Origin: Shewanella aestuarii
GTDB taxonomy: Bacteria; Pseudomonadota; Gammaproteobacteria; Enterobacterales; Shewanellaceae
DNA: 64,000 nucleotides
Assembly (NCBI RefSeq): GCF_014647215.1
Contig: NZ_BMOT01000013.1
Coordinates: 1-64,000 of the forward strand
Reading direction: 5' to 3'
A program made the position numbers and the translations under genes. Below the pieces are notes generated by a model, which had not been told where the DNA came from, ran no database searches, and worked only from the letters and a program-made list of their open reading frames with translations. Numbering within the stretch: position 1 is the stretch's first letter; every line of letters begins with the position of its first letter. Below are positions 1 to 9,536 of this stretch, piece by piece.

Positions 1-43
1 TACCTTTTGCGCCCATATCTACTTTGATTAATGCTCTCTGCAT
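1..43 (-). CDS. 5' end of an unidentified gene running off the left edge
   Basis: Reading the minus strand, an ATG at 43 opens a frame that stays open to the window edge (about 14 residues, beginning MQRALIKVDMGAKG). An AGGTAA ribosome-binding-like sequence sits a few bases upstream. It lies 32 bases downstream of a 59-residue frame on the same strand, which suggests a short operon. Too little is visible to name a product, and the start itself is only plausible. Confidence 0.35.
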   Translation of the reverse strand, partial: MQRALIKVDMGAKG

Positions 44-75
44 TTACCTGCTTATGTTCTCTTTTTTTTAAATGA

Positions 76-255
76 TTATTGGCTAATGTTTAAAACATTC
101 TGAATAGATAATCCCTGATAAGGATAATAAATAGCAAGCAAATTACCCTCTACACTGCAGACTGTGTTTAATAAACTGGCAATAGGCTGACTATTGAAGC
201 TTAAGTTAACCTTGATACCAGAGCTGCATTCAAGTTTGACACTAAATGATTGCAT
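76..255 (-). CDS. Small hypothetical protein, 59 aa
   Basis: A complete minus-strand frame from ATG at 255 to TAA at 76-78 encodes 59 residues starting MQSFSVKLECSSG and ending NVLNISQ. A GAAGAGAT ribosome-binding-like sequence lies about 6 bases before the ATG. There is no signal peptide or membrane segment; two cysteines are present. It is followed after 32 bases by another same-strand start, so it may be the first gene of an operon continuing to the left. I do not recognise the family. It could be a chance frame, but start, ribosome site and spacing are all reasonable. Confidence 0.35.
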   Translation of the reverse strand: MQSFSVKLECSSGIKVNLSFNSQPIASLLNTVCSVEGNLLAIYYPYQGLSIQNVLNISQ

Positions 256-592
256 ATTATCTCTTCAAATTTCATGTATTCATCTCTTAACTCGAATTGA
301 GGTCAGACTGCATTTATGCCTAAATTAATCAAACTTAATCCCTTTTGTTGGTGTATTTTCTTTGTTTGGTCGTAAATATGATATTTTAAAATGCTTCTTT
401 ACCTGGTAATACGGGCTCGATTGCGCTGTATTCATTTGTCACCTACTGGTTATTCTATAAATAATATTAGAAATAACTTGTTTAAAAACATTCACTTTCT
501 GTTTCGTCTTTACCTTTGTATAAGCAACTATTCCTTTACTTGTTAATAACTTTACCGCTAGCATAAGGAACGTTTATTAGTTTGGATTAGCC
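256..592. other. AT-rich intergenic region with no gene seen
   Basis: This 337-base stretch separates the leftward small gene from the rightward PAS-GGDEF-EAL gene. It is strongly AT-rich, has no convincing open frame, and must hold the two divergent promoters. I could not single out a promoter or operator with confidence. Confidence 0.6.
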
Positions 593-3079
593 TTGTTTAC
601 CTTTCGTAATTGGTCGCTGGTTTTTATCATTCCATTTTGTATTTTGTCTATACACCTAGCAATGGTATTTGGAGGGTATTTTTACGAGTCTACGGATCTA
701 AAACAGCAGCTTGCCCAAAATGCAACAGAGCAGTTGAAGAAAGATTTATTTAGAATGCGCCATGTTGTTGAGTCTTCAATCCAAAATCAGGACTTCGCAC
801 GGATTGAACAGGAAGTCGCTTTAACCTCTACTGATCTGAACATGATGGTTTACGTTATTTTAGATCCCAGTAGCACCATCCATTTTGCTAATCACATGAT
901 CTGGCGTGATAGCGATGCAAGCAATGTACTTGAAGGTTATTCCCACAGTATCCATCAAAGTGTCATACATTCAAATAAACCTCATCTTGAGGTCAATTTT
1001 GACAGGCTATCTATTCAAGCCTATTACCCTGTTACGGATAATAATCGTTTTAGCTATGCGCAATCGGTAGAGTTAATTTATGTCGAATATAATATTTCTG
1101 ATCTGATATCGGATGCATCCGATGCGCTTTTTGCGAGGACGATTCATATTTGGGGCATAGGAAGTTTAGTGTTGGTCGCATTTTGTTTTTTACTCTATTG
1201 GGTATGGATTTATCCTTTATCTCGGTTAAGTTTTGCTGCTAAAAATATTGATTCAGCGTCTTTTACAAATAATATTCCCAGCTATTCCACAGAAGTCACT
1301 ACGCTGAAGGATTACCTTGTACAGGTCAGTGGCAAACTCAAACGTAATCAAAAACGCTTAAATGATGCTGAACAGCGCTGGCTTTTTTCGGTCGAGAGTA
1401 CTCGTAATGGTATTTGGGATTGGAATTTAACTACTGGGGATGTCTATGTTTCTGATCGTTGGAAGGAGATGATTGGTTATCAAGCTTACGAGCTTGATAA
1501 TGATTATTCAGTGTGGGAATCCAGGTTACATCGAGAAGAAAAAGCTGATGTTTTGAATACTTTGCAAAAGTATATTGATGGACACTCTAATGAGTATGAG
1601 AGTGTTCACCGCCTGCGACATAAAGATGGCAAATATGTTTGGGTACTTGACCGAGGGCGGATTGTTGAATGGTCTCCACAGGGCAAGCCGATTCGTATTA
1701 TTGGTACTATTACTGATGTTTCGAGTGAGATTAAAAACCAGACAGTTGAAATAGATAAAGATCCTGCAAATCAAACTGCGTTAACTGATTTCATCAATCG
1801 TGAAACACTTGCCGACTCACTTTATGACTTACAGGTATATAGTCGAAAAGTCGGGCAGTTTTCAGCAATATTATTGATTAATCTTGATAATTTTAAAGTA
1901 TTTAATGAGGCGTTAGGACAAGAGTTAGGTGATCGATTATTGGTTAAAATAGCCGCTCGTTTATCAGGTACATTCTCTTCTGCAGGATTTGTCGCACGTT
2001 TGGGCTCTGATGAGTTTATTTTGTTAGCAAAAAGCTTTGGTAATGATGTTGAACACGCTAATAAACGTGCCTTGGCACTAGCAAGTGAAGTTAGACAGTT
2101 AATAGGACGGCCGTTTTCTATTGCCGATCAAAACTTATCAATCTCTGCACGTGTTGGTGTTGTTGTCTGTGATGGTAGTGAATCACTTGAACCGCAAACT
2201 CTATTAGCGAGGGCCGATAATGCGCTGGAACATGCAAAAGAGCCGAAATCAAGTGGTTGTTTTATCTACCATCCGCAACGTGATGAAAATCAGGTACAAC
2301 CTTTTAAACTTAGCCATGAATTACATCTTGCTTTAGCACAAGGGCATCTTAGCTTGGTTTATCAACCTGTCGTTGATGGCGATGGGCATATAACCAGTGT
2401 AGAGGTTTTGCCTCGTTGGTATCATTCACAGCACGGTTTTATCAGCCCACGAAAATTTATCGAAGCAGCTGAGTTATCTGACTTCATTTTTGAAATGGAG
2501 TTGTGGATATTAGAAAATGTCTGTGCATTATTGAAAAAGCTGCAAGTACAAGGCATTTCGGCGCCAATATTTTCACAAAATATATCTTCAAGACATTTCC
2601 ATCAGGATCACTTTACTGGTGTTGTTTTAAATCGAGTTCATAGCAGCAAAGTGAATTCGGCTAAAATTCAATTTGAATTGAATGAAGATGTTTTCTCGAT
2701 TAATCGGGAGTGGGTGACAACTAAAATTGCAGAGTTACAATCAAGCCATATTAATGTTGCTTTAGATAACTTTGGCTCAGGACTATGTGCTTTACATCAA
2801 TTAAAGGGGATTCGTTTATCACAGGTTAAGCTTGCTGCTTGTTATGTTGAAGAGGATCTCAATAGTAGCACAACACAAACTATGCTTTGTGCTTTGGTAG
2901 AGCTAGCATCTCGACTTGATTTTGATGTAATAGCCAAACAAGTGGAAACGAAAAGTCAGTTAAATAACTTAATCCATGCTAAATGCGATGGCTTCCAAGG
3001 CTATCTTTTTAGTCGTCCTTTGAATGAGGATGATCTCATACAATTACTTCAATCTAAGCTGACTTTGAGTGTAATTTAA
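593..3079 (+). CDS. Membrane PAS-GGDEF-EAL protein with degenerate EAL domain
   Basis: An 828-residue cyclic-di-GMP family protein. A membrane segment near residues 9-30 and a second near 183-207 enclose a periplasmic sensor region; a PAS domain spans about 262-380, a GGDEF domain about 400-555 and an EAL domain about 575-820. The diguanylate cyclase signature reads GSDEF (about residue 471) instead of GGDEF. In the EAL domain the signature is EVL, the usual DDFGTG reads DNFGSG, and the conserved AEGVET reads AKQVET, which removes the residue known in the family as the general base. Phosphodiesterase activity is therefore unlikely, and the protein may be a receptor or a weak cyclase (inference). 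Translation appears to begin at a TTG; no strong ribosome site fixes it. The 3' end overlaps the convergent lysophospholipase gene by 26 bases. Confidence 0.88.
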   Translation: MFTFRNWSLVFIIPFCILSIHLAMVFGGYFYESTDLKQQLAQNATEQLKKDLFRMRHVVESSIQNQDFARIEQEVALTSTDLNMMVYVILDPSSTIHFANHMIWRDSDASNVLEGYSHSIHQSVIHSNKPHLEVNFDRLSIQAYYPVTDNNRFSYAQSVELIYVEYNISDLISDASDALFARTIHIWGIGSLVLVAFCFLLYWVWIYPLSRLSFAAKNIDSASFTNNIPSYSTEVTTLKDYLVQVSGKLKRNQKRLNDAEQRWLFSVESTRNGIWDWNLTTGDVYVSDRWKEMIGYQAYELDNDYSVWESRLHREEKADVLNTLQKYIDGHSNEYESVHRLRHKDGKYVWVLDRGRIVEWSPQGKPIRIIGTITDVSSEIKNQTVEIDKDPANQTALTDFINRETLADSLYDLQVYSRKVGQFSAILLINLDNFKVFNEALGQELGDRLLVKIAARLSGTFSSAGFVARLGSDEFILLAKSFGNDVEHANKRALALASEVRQLIGRPFSIADQNLSISARVGVVVCDGSESLEPQTLLARADNALEHAKEPKSSGCFIYHPQRDENQVQPFKLSHELHLALAQGHLSLVYQPVVDGDGHITSVEVLPRWYHSQHGFISPRKFIEAAELSDFIFEMELWILENVCALLKKLQVQGISAPIFSQNISSRHFHQDHFTGVVLNRVHSSKVNSAKIQFELNEDVFSINREWVTTKIAELQSSHINVALDNFGSGLCALHQLKGIRLSQVKLAACYVEEDLNSSTTQTMLCALVELASRLDFDVIAKQVETKSQLNNLIHAKCDGFQGYLFSRPLNEDDLIQLLQSKLTLSVI

Positions 3080-4028
3080 TAAAATTAATTGCATACGTAA
3101 GGGCGGCATTTCTTAGATTATCACCCTCAATAAATACTTCATGGAAAGCACCTTCTATCACTACTTTGTGACATAAATTACTTAATGCTAAATCTTGTGT
3201 CTGATTAGTGACTACTGAATCTTCACTGGCTTGTAAAATCAGAATGGGCGTTTGTGATTGTTTAGCATACTCTATGCTTTGCTCTGCGGCATGAACCGCT
3301 TCGATTAACCAGTGATTTGTGGGCGAGCCTAGCTGTATTTCAGGATGCTTTTTATATAATTCACGATAATGTTCATATCGATGTTTGCTGTGAGTTAAGT
3401 GGTTACTGATAAAAGGGTCTGGCTGATAATCAGTACCGCCTAATACATAGTTACTTATTACTTTGCCTTGTTGTTTCGATTCGCGGGTTTTGTTTAACCG
3501 ATTGGCTAACCAAAGGATTATTTTTTTGTTGACTGGCAATGCAATACCAAACATCGGTGCTGATAATACGGCGCTATCAAAAATATTAGGGTGTTTATCA
3601 AGATAATGAGTTGCAATGGCTCCACCCATGGAGTGGGCCAAAATAGACAATGACAGGTGCTTAGTCGGTAGGACTATGTTTTCAATAAAGTATGAGAAAT
3701 CGTCAACATAATCTGCAAATTTTCCAACGTATCCTTGATGTGGATTATCAGTTATCCGATCGGATAGGCCTTGACCTCTATGGTCTAACGCAAATACGCT
3801 ATAACCCTGCTGATACAAATCGAAAATGAGTTCTTGGTATTTTAAGTATGATTCAACTCGACCATTGCTTATAACTACTGCTTGTTTAGCCTCGGCTTGT
3901 AACACCTGACAAAATGCGATTTTAACGCCATCACTGGACTCAAATTCGCTTTGATGCACATTTTGCCAAAAACGTTGTTGTTCCGGAGTATTGAGCTTCT
4001 TCTCTGAAGAAAATTTTTTATAAATCAT
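3054..4028 (-). CDS. pldB: Lysophospholipase L2 family alpha/beta hydrolase
   Basis: A 324-residue serine hydrolase resembling E. coli PldB, which hydrolyses lysophospholipids at the inner membrane. The nucleophile elbow is AHSMGG, about residues 130-135. The segments NGRVESYLKYQEL, DHRGQGLSDR and LSAPMFGI match the PldB subfamily closely. A histidine in the C-terminal EGAFHEVF segment and an upstream aspartate (QASEDS) are the likely rest of the triad. There is no signal peptide. The last 26 bases overlap the end of the convergent GGDEF/EAL gene, so the two transcripts are antisense there. Family is clear; natural substrate is inferred. Confidence 0.88.
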   Translation of the reverse strand: MIYKKFSSEKKLNTPEQQRFWQNVHQSEFESSDGVKIAFCQVLQAEAKQAVVISNGRVESYLKYQELIFDLYQQGYSVFALDHRGQGLSDRITDNPHQGYVGKFADYVDDFSYFIENIVLPTKHLSLSILAHSMGGAIATHYLDKHPNIFDSAVLSAPMFGIALPVNKKIILWLANRLNKTRESKQQGKVISNYVLGGTDYQPDPFISNHLTHSKHRYEHYRELYKKHPEIQLGSPTNHWLIEAVHAAEQSIEYAKQSQTPILILQASEDSVVTNQTQDLALSNLCHKVVIEGAFHEVFIEGDNLRNAALTYAINFIKLHSKSA

Positions 4029-4082
4029 ACTGTCGTAAGTTTAATTCATGGAAGTGAAGTTGATTTCATCATACATTATTTA

Positions 4083-4101
4083 CCCCGCTAGAACAGCGGG
4101 G
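4083..4101 (-). terminator. Hairpin downstream of the DUF885 gene
   Basis: A perfect 7-bp stem (CCCCGCT / AGCGGGG, 5-base loop) lies just after the stop codon of the minus-strand DUF885 gene. The following minus-strand sequence is only moderately T-rich, so this is a weak terminator candidate or a 3'-end stabilising hairpin. Confidence 0.45.
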
Positions 4102-4114
4102 GAAATACTAAAGA

Positions 4115-5950
4115 TTAGCTTAATTGCTTAGCAATATAGGCATCTATCATTTGTTCTAAAATAGGCATAGGCACTGAGCCATTCTCTAGGATTGCATCGT
4201 GAAACTCTCTAATATTGAATTTGTCACCTAAAGCATTTTCAGCTTTTGCACGTAAACGTTTAATGGTTAATTCACCCACTTTGTAGGATAGTGCTTGTCC
4301 AGGCCATGAAATATAACGGTCAATTTCGGTATTAACGTTATGCATAGATAACGCGGTATTGCGTGCCATAAAATCAATAGCTTGCTGGCGAGTCCATCCT
4401 TTTGCGTGCATACCCGTATCGACAACTAATCTAGCCGCACGCCACATTTCATAGGTCAATCGACCAAAATTACTGTATGGGTCTTGATAGAAACCGGCTT
4501 CCAGTCCTAAGTATTCAGAATATAGCCCCCAGCCTTCACCAAATGCAGAGATATAGCTATAACGCCTAAAGTTGGGCAAGTCCGTTAGTTCTTTATTTAA
4601 TGAAATCTGTAGGTGATGCCCAGGTACAGCTTCGTGTAATGTCAGTGCTTCCATCTCATATAATGGACGTTTATCTAACGCATAAGTGTTTACCCAGTAA
4701 TAGCCTGGTTGATCGTCGCGGTTAGAACCTGAATATCTACCTGTGGTGTATTTAGGGGCGATTTCGGCTGGAACAGGCTCAATTCCATATGGTGTTCTGG
4801 GAAGCTTGCCAAAATACTTAGGTAGCATAGCATCGGCTTTTTTAGCGATGTAAGCGGCTTCTTTAAGCAATTCTACTGCGGATTTAGGATAAAACTGTGG
4901 ATCTGTTCGAAGGAAGTGTAAAAACTCTGCAAAGGTACCTTTAAAGTTTACATCCGCAATCACTTGCTCCATTTCCAGCTTTATTCTAGCCACTTCTTTT
5001 AAGCCGAGCTGATGGACTTCCTCAGCGCTCATTGGCAAGGTAGTGTAATACTCTACTCTGTTTTGATAGAAATCAGGCCCATCCGGTAATGCCGACGCAG
5101 CAATTTGCTGTCGAGCATTAGGGATATAACTTTGAGTCATGAAAGCGTAAAACCCTTGATACAAGGGGAGCACGGTCTTTTCGACTAAACGTTTGCCTTG
5201 TGCAGTTAGTTGTTGCTTTTGTGACTCTGTAAAGTGGGCGGGATATTCGGTAAAGGGTTTGAAATAGCTACTTTGTTCAGTGGGAACGATAAAGGCACTG
5301 ATGCTGTCTTCAAAACCGGTTAATGTCACTTTTGCTGGGGTGATGCCGCTAGCTAAGCCTTGTTGCAACCAAAAAGTTTGCTGGGCAAAGTATGTCGGTA
5401 GGGCTGAAAGTTGGGCAATATAGTGTTGGTAATCAGTTTCGGTATTAAATGGTGCCTTGGCTATGCTTGCTATGTAAGCATGAAAACCACTTTCTGCCGA
5501 AATAGGAATGTAATGCTCTTTATATCGATACATATCAACTTGGTTTTGCAGTTGGTCTTGCAAAATTTTGGCATTGATAACATCGTCTTTACTTAACTGA
5601 GAGCGATCTAGCTGTTTAAGTGAGTCGAGCAATTGCAGTGTTTGTCTATTTTGCTCAGCCAGTGTTTCGGGAGATAAGTCTGTTAATTTTCCTGCGGCAC
5701 TGCTATCGCCAAGGCTTGCGGCAAGCTCCGGTGAGTAGGCAAGTGTCAGCGCCCAACTTTTATCAATGATAGTTTGCAAATCTTGGTCGATGACTTGAGC
5801 CGCCTGCGGTTTGGTTGCCATTGTTGACATAGGTGCTGACGTGGATTTGCTATTATTGTTAGAATATTTATAGGCTTCGCCAACTGTGGTATTCAGGCTA
5901 CAACCACTTAAACTCAGGGCGATTAATGAAGGTAAAATAAGCAAACGCAT
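4115..5950 (-). CDS. DUF885 family lipoprotein, putative metallopeptidase
   Basis: A roughly 611-residue member of the DUF885 family, whose members have a zinc-peptidase-like signature. The N-terminus is a lipoprotein signal with lipobox LSGC, so the mature protein should be anchored to a membrane on the periplasmic side. The putative metal-site motif HEAVPGHH is near residue 440, followed by the family-typical EGWGLYSEY. Two ATGs lie six bases apart; the AAGGA ribosome site is well spaced for the second (5950), so I use that one rather than 5956. It is monocistronic, with adenosine deaminase divergent. Substrate is unknown; peptide hydrolysis is the family-level guess. Confidence 0.85.
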   Translation of the reverse strand: MRLLILPSLIALSLSGCSLNTTVGEAYKYSNNNSKSTSAPMSTMATKPQAAQVIDQDLQTIIDKSWALTLAYSPELAASLGDSSAAGKLTDLSPETLAEQNRQTLQLLDSLKQLDRSQLSKDDVINAKILQDQLQNQVDMYRYKEHYIPISAESGFHAYIASIAKAPFNTETDYQHYIAQLSALPTYFAQQTFWLQQGLASGITPAKVTLTGFEDSISAFIVPTEQSSYFKPFTEYPAHFTESQKQQLTAQGKRLVEKTVLPLYQGFYAFMTQSYIPNARQQIAASALPDGPDFYQNRVEYYTTLPMSAEEVHQLGLKEVARIKLEMEQVIADVNFKGTFAEFLHFLRTDPQFYPKSAVELLKEAAYIAKKADAMLPKYFGKLPRTPYGIEPVPAEIAPKYTTGRYSGSNRDDQPGYYWVNTYALDKRPLYEMEALTLHEAVPGHHLQISLNKELTDLPNFRRYSYISAFGEGWGLYSEYLGLEAGFYQDPYSNFGRLTYEMWRAARLVVDTGMHAKGWTRQQAIDFMARNTALSMHNVNTEIDRYISWPGQALSYKVGELTIKRLRAKAENALGDKFNIREFHDAILENGSVPMPILEQMIDAYIAKQLS

Positions 5951-6166
5951 AGTCATTCCTTGTCTTAATATTGTGTTGTGGTCAGTATGCCTGATTTTAA
6001 TCTTGAAAACATCGCATCAACGGCATGGGAATATGTAAGTATTTAATGCTTCTATAACTGTGCGCTTAATCATCAGCAGTTAATCAAATTCATGTTAAAC
6101 TTACTTTAATCATACCTGACCAAGTTAAAAACAAAATGTGGCAGGATGAGACTATAGGGGTTATAT

Positions 6167-7162
6167 ATGATCAATAAATCTATTCCATTGGTTGATTTAC
6201 ATCGCCATTTGGATGGCAATGTTCGCGTCCAAACAATTTGGGAGTTAGGTTTGCAACATGGTATTGCATTACCTGCCGATTCCTTAGAAACCTTGGCGCC
6301 TTTTGTACAAATTCAGGGTAAAGAAAATAGCTTAGTCGCTTTTTTAAAGAAGCTTGATTGGATGGTGGCTGTTTTAGCTGATTTGGATGCAGTTAAGCGT
6401 GTCGCATATGAAAACGTGGTTGATGCTAAAGTGTCTGGCTTAGATTACGCCGAATTACGTTTTAGCCCATATTATATGGCGATGAACCATAAACTTCCGA
6501 TTGAAGCAGTTGTCGAAGCTGTGATTGATGGTGTGGCAGCGGGCACGAAAGAGCATGATATTAAAATCAATCTGATTGGTATTATGTCGCGCTCATTTGG
6601 TCAAGAAAAATGCCGTTTAGAACTTGAAGGCTTATTGGCCCATAAAGACAAAATTGTGGCGATTGACTTAGCTGGTGATGAACTAGGATTCCCTGGCGAT
6701 TTATTCACAGATCATTTTAAACGTGTTCGTGACTCGGGTTTACAAATCACTGCCCATGCAGGTGAAGCCGCTGGTCCTGAAAGCATGTGGCAAGCGATAG
6801 AAACATTAGGTGCAACACGTATTGGCCATGGTGTTAATGCTATCCGAGATCCTAAGTTGATGGAATATCTGGCTAAGCATCGTATTGGTATTGAGTCTTG
6901 CCCAACCAGTAACTTACATACTTCAACCATCGCTGATTATGATTCTCATCCCTTTATGCAGTTCTTTAACTCGGGAGTGTTAATTGGTTTGAATACCGAT
7001 GACCCAGGAGTCAGTAACATAGATATCAATCATGAATATCGTGTTGCGAAATCTGAAATGGGTTTGACGGATCAGCAATTGTCACAAGTTCAACGCAATG
7101 GTGTTGAAATGGCATTTTTGTCTGATAGTGAGCGCAAAGCATTATATGCATCGAAAGCTTAA
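6167..7162 (+). CDS. add: Adenosine deaminase
   Basis: A 331-residue cytosolic zinc enzyme that deaminates adenosine (and deoxyadenosine) to inosine in purine salvage. The N-terminal metal-binding segment [11 protein letters not shown] is at about residues 10-20. TAHAGE (about 196-201) and the GHGV and LNTDDPG segments supply the remaining zinc and catalytic residues of the family. Length matches bacterial Add. It starts at an ATG with a GGGG stretch a few bases upstream, and is followed directly by a strong terminator, so it is probably transcribed alone. Confidence 0.95.
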   Translation: MINKSIPLVDLHRHLDGNVRVQTIWELGLQHGIALPADSLETLAPFVQIQGKENSLVAFLKKLDWMVAVLADLDAVKRVAYENVVDAKVSGLDYAELRFSPYYMAMNHKLPIEAVVEAVIDGVAAGTKEHDIKINLIGIMSRSFGQEKCRLELEGLLAHKDKIVAIDLAGDELGFPGDLFTDHFKRVRDSGLQITAHAGEAAGPESMWQAIETLGATRIGHGVNAIRDPKLMEYLAKHRIGIESCPTSNLHTSTIADYDSHPFMQFFNSGVLIGLNTDDPGVSNIDINHEYRVAKSEMGLTDQQLSQVQRNGVEMAFLSDSERKALYASKA

Positions 7163-7177
7163 TGCTTTTATGCCAAT

Positions 7178-7206
7178 AAAAAAGCCAGCATAAGCTGGCT
7201 TTTTTA
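7178..7206. terminator. Bidirectional terminator between add and hemN
   Basis: The inverted repeat AAGCCAGC / GCTGGCTT with a 4-base loop is flanked by an A-run on one side and a T-run on the other. It can therefore serve both add (plus) and hemN (minus), which converge here. Confidence 0.9.
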
Positions 7207-7217
7207 TTGCGTGTTGA

Positions 7218-8594
7218 TTAAATCACGCGAGAGAATTGCTGCTGACGTGCTTTTTGGCGGTAATAGACATCGAAGCACATACAAATGTTGCGAATTAACA
7301 AATGGCCAGTTGGGCTGACGGTTAAGCGGCGATCTGTTATATCGACTAGTTTATCGTCTAAGAAAGTTTGCAGTAGCTTTAAGTCTTCTGCAAAATAATC
7401 TTCAAACACAATATCAAACTTCTGTTCAATCTTGGCCATATCAAGATCAAAATGACAGATGATTTGTTTGATCACCACACGACGAATTTCATCATCACGA
7501 TTCAAGCTGCAGCCTTTCCATAAAGCATGACCTTGTTGATCAATCGCTTCATAGTAAGGGCGAATGTCTTTTTGGTTCTGAGCATAACAATCGCCAATTT
7601 GGCTGATTGAAGATACGCCTAACCCGAGCAAGTCACACTCTTCTTGTGTGGTGTAGCCCTGGAAGTTACGGTGTAATTTACCCGCATTTTGTAGTTTTGC
7701 CAGTTCATCATCAGGTTTAGCAAAATGATCCATCCCAATAAATTGATATCCTGCACCAGTTAATGATTCAATCGTTTGGTGCAACATATCCAGCTTCTGC
7801 TGTGGTGATGGCATATCTGCATCTTTAATTTTACGCTGCGCGGCAAAACGAGAGGGCAAGTGCGCATAGTTAAAGACGGATAAACGATCCGGAGAAAGTT
7901 CAATAATACGAGCGATAGTTTGTGCAAACGTTTCAGGAGTTTGTAAAGGTAACCCGTATATTAAGTCAACGTTAGTAGACACAAATCCCAGCGCTTTTGC
8001 TCTAGCGATAAAGTCGAAAATAAACTGTTCGTCTTGTTCACGGTTTACCGCAACTTGAACGTCTTTGTTGAAATCTTGTACACCAATCGAAACACGATTA
8101 AACCCAGCTTCTTTTAAGGTATCAAGCATACTGAGTTCAATTTCACGTGGATCGACTTCAATTGAATATTCACCTTCTTCAGCAAAGGTAAAGTGTTCTT
8201 TAATTAATGCTGTGAGATGCAAAATTTGCTCAGGTTTTAAGAAGGTTGGTGTGCCTCCACCCCAGTGCATTTGAGTCACGGTGTAATGCTTGAATAACGG
8301 TGCGCGTTTGATAATTTCTGCGGCTAAATATTCAATATATTGATCCGCTTTGTGAGAGTGACGGGTAATGACTTTATTACAACCACAGTAATAACAGAGC
8401 TTTGCACAAAATGGGATGTGTACATACAAAGAGAGCCGGTCACTTTTGCTGCCTTCGATGGCAGATAACAAATTTTGCTCGGTAAAGCTGTCATCAAATT
8501 CTAATGCTGTCGGATAAGACGTATAACGTGGGCCGCTATAGTTATATTTTTCGATCATTGATTGATCCCAACCAATTTGTGTGCGCTGCTCCAA
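7218..8594 (-). CDS. hemN: Oxygen-independent coproporphyrinogen III oxidase
   Basis: A 458-residue radical SAM enzyme that oxidatively decarboxylates coproporphyrinogen III to protoporphyrinogen IX in anaerobic heme synthesis. The CxxxCxxCxC motif (FCAKLCYYCGC) sits at about residues 62-72, including the extra cysteine typical of true HemN. KYNYSGPRYTSYPTALEF matches the HemN N-terminus. GGGTPTF and the GVQDFN segment follow in the barrel. The start appears to be TTG at 8594, backed by a GGAG about 8 bases upstream and by the N-terminal length of E. coli HemN; the next ATG would cut away conserved sequence. I looked for an FNR site upstream and did not find a convincing one. Confidence 0.95.
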   Translation of the reverse strand: MEQRTQIGWDQSMIEKYNYSGPRYTSYPTALEFDDSFTEQNLLSAIEGSKSDRLSLYVHIPFCAKLCYYCGCNKVITRHSHKADQYIEYLAAEIIKRAPLFKHYTVTQMHWGGGTPTFLKPEQILHLTALIKEHFTFAEEGEYSIEVDPREIELSMLDTLKEAGFNRVSIGVQDFNKDVQVAVNREQDEQFIFDFIARAKALGFVSTNVDLIYGLPLQTPETFAQTIARIIELSPDRLSVFNYAHLPSRFAAQRKIKDADMPSPQQKLDMLHQTIESLTGAGYQFIGMDHFAKPDDELAKLQNAGKLHRNFQGYTTQEECDLLGLGVSSISQIGDCYAQNQKDIRPYYEAIDQQGHALWKGCSLNRDDEIRRVVIKQIICHFDLDMAKIEQKFDIVFEDYFAEDLKLLQTFLDDKLVDITDRRLTVSPTGHLLIRNICMCFDVYYRQKARQQQFSRVI

Positions 8595-8722
8595 GACGTG
8601 TACTCCGATGGTAAATTAGCAATAGACGAATTATGCAGGCTAAAGCATGAAATAACCTTGATCTAGGTTGTAAATTTGATATTTGAACGTGACCCGCATT
8701 GCAATAATGAGTTTTCTTGCAC

Positions 8723-9490
8723 TTATTTGCTTGATTCTATTTGGAAGTGCTGTCGACCAAGATTACGGCCTTTGCCATCGAAGCGGGTTTCATAGAAATC
8801 AATTCGGCCTAACGTATCTTTTAATATGATAGTGGTTGAACGTGTTCCGTATTGAGGGTGCTGGATAAAAATTGATGATAAATGTCGCTCCCATTCTAAT
8901 TCTACTCCGGTATTGGGTAGTAGGCTGTCTTCAGGCTGGGTGGTATCACACATAAACTTTTGTAATTCATCAATATTAATAGCATCATTTTGGGTTATAT
9001 ATGACTGTAATGCTTGTTGTCCTCTAGCCATCTTTGGCCATACATCATCCATATCGCCATTACATACAGCATGAAAACCTGAGCTTAAGATTTTGGTTTC
9101 GGCGCTTCGACTATTGAAGCAATGTAGTATGTTGTTAGCTTCAAAAATCAAATTAAAGGAATTGTAATTAGTGCGGTGAGTTTGCAGCCATTGTGAGGTG
9201 AGCATCGGTGAGGCGGGATTCGCTAAAGCGTTGATCACTAACTCCCCCCTTGAGCGGACCCCATCTTGGGTTTCTTGAGTTCGTAAATTGGTTATACCCG
9301 CAAATTGCCCCTTTCGATTGACCCCAAGCCATGTTCCGCCAGCCTGTAAATCTTTGCCTGCGAGTATCTGGTTTTCAGGTGGCCAAAAGTGTGCGCCTTG
9401 AGTCGCTCTGTGATGAAATTCATCACGATTGGCACAAATGATTAAGGGATAGCGAGGATGGCTTTCAATCGCAAAAAATAAAATGCACAT
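8723..9490 (-). CDS. TANGO2/NRDE family protein
   Basis: A 255-residue protein of the NRDE family (named for an Asn-Arg-Asp-Glu motif), related to eukaryotic TANGO2. The motif appears as CANRDEF at about residues 20-26. Family members begin MC, with the cysteine at position 2, so the ATG at 9490 (MCILFFAIES) is the correct start and the longer TTG frame from 9502 is not. There is no signal peptide. TANGO2 proteins have been linked to heme or lipid handling, which makes its position next to hemN suggestive, but that link is inference. Confidence 0.85.
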   Translation of the reverse strand: MCILFFAIESHPRYPLIICANRDEFHHRATQGAHFWPPENQILAGKDLQAGGTWLGVNRKGQFAGITNLRTQETQDGVRSRGELVINALANPASPMLTSQWLQTHRTNYNSFNLIFEANNILHCFNSRSAETKILSSGFHAVCNGDMDDVWPKMARGQQALQSYITQNDAINIDELQKFMCDTTQPEDSLLPNTGVELEWERHLSSIFIQHPQYGTRSTTIILKDTLGRIDFYETRFDGKGRNLGRQHFQIESSK

Positions 9491-9536
9491 AAACGAGTCC
9501 AATCATTTTGTTAAACCTAGGGTAATGGTTTAATCA

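Noticed and set aside
8595-8722. FNR-type site upstream of hemN
   Set aside because: TTGAT occurs but the second half-site ATCAA at the required spacing does not.
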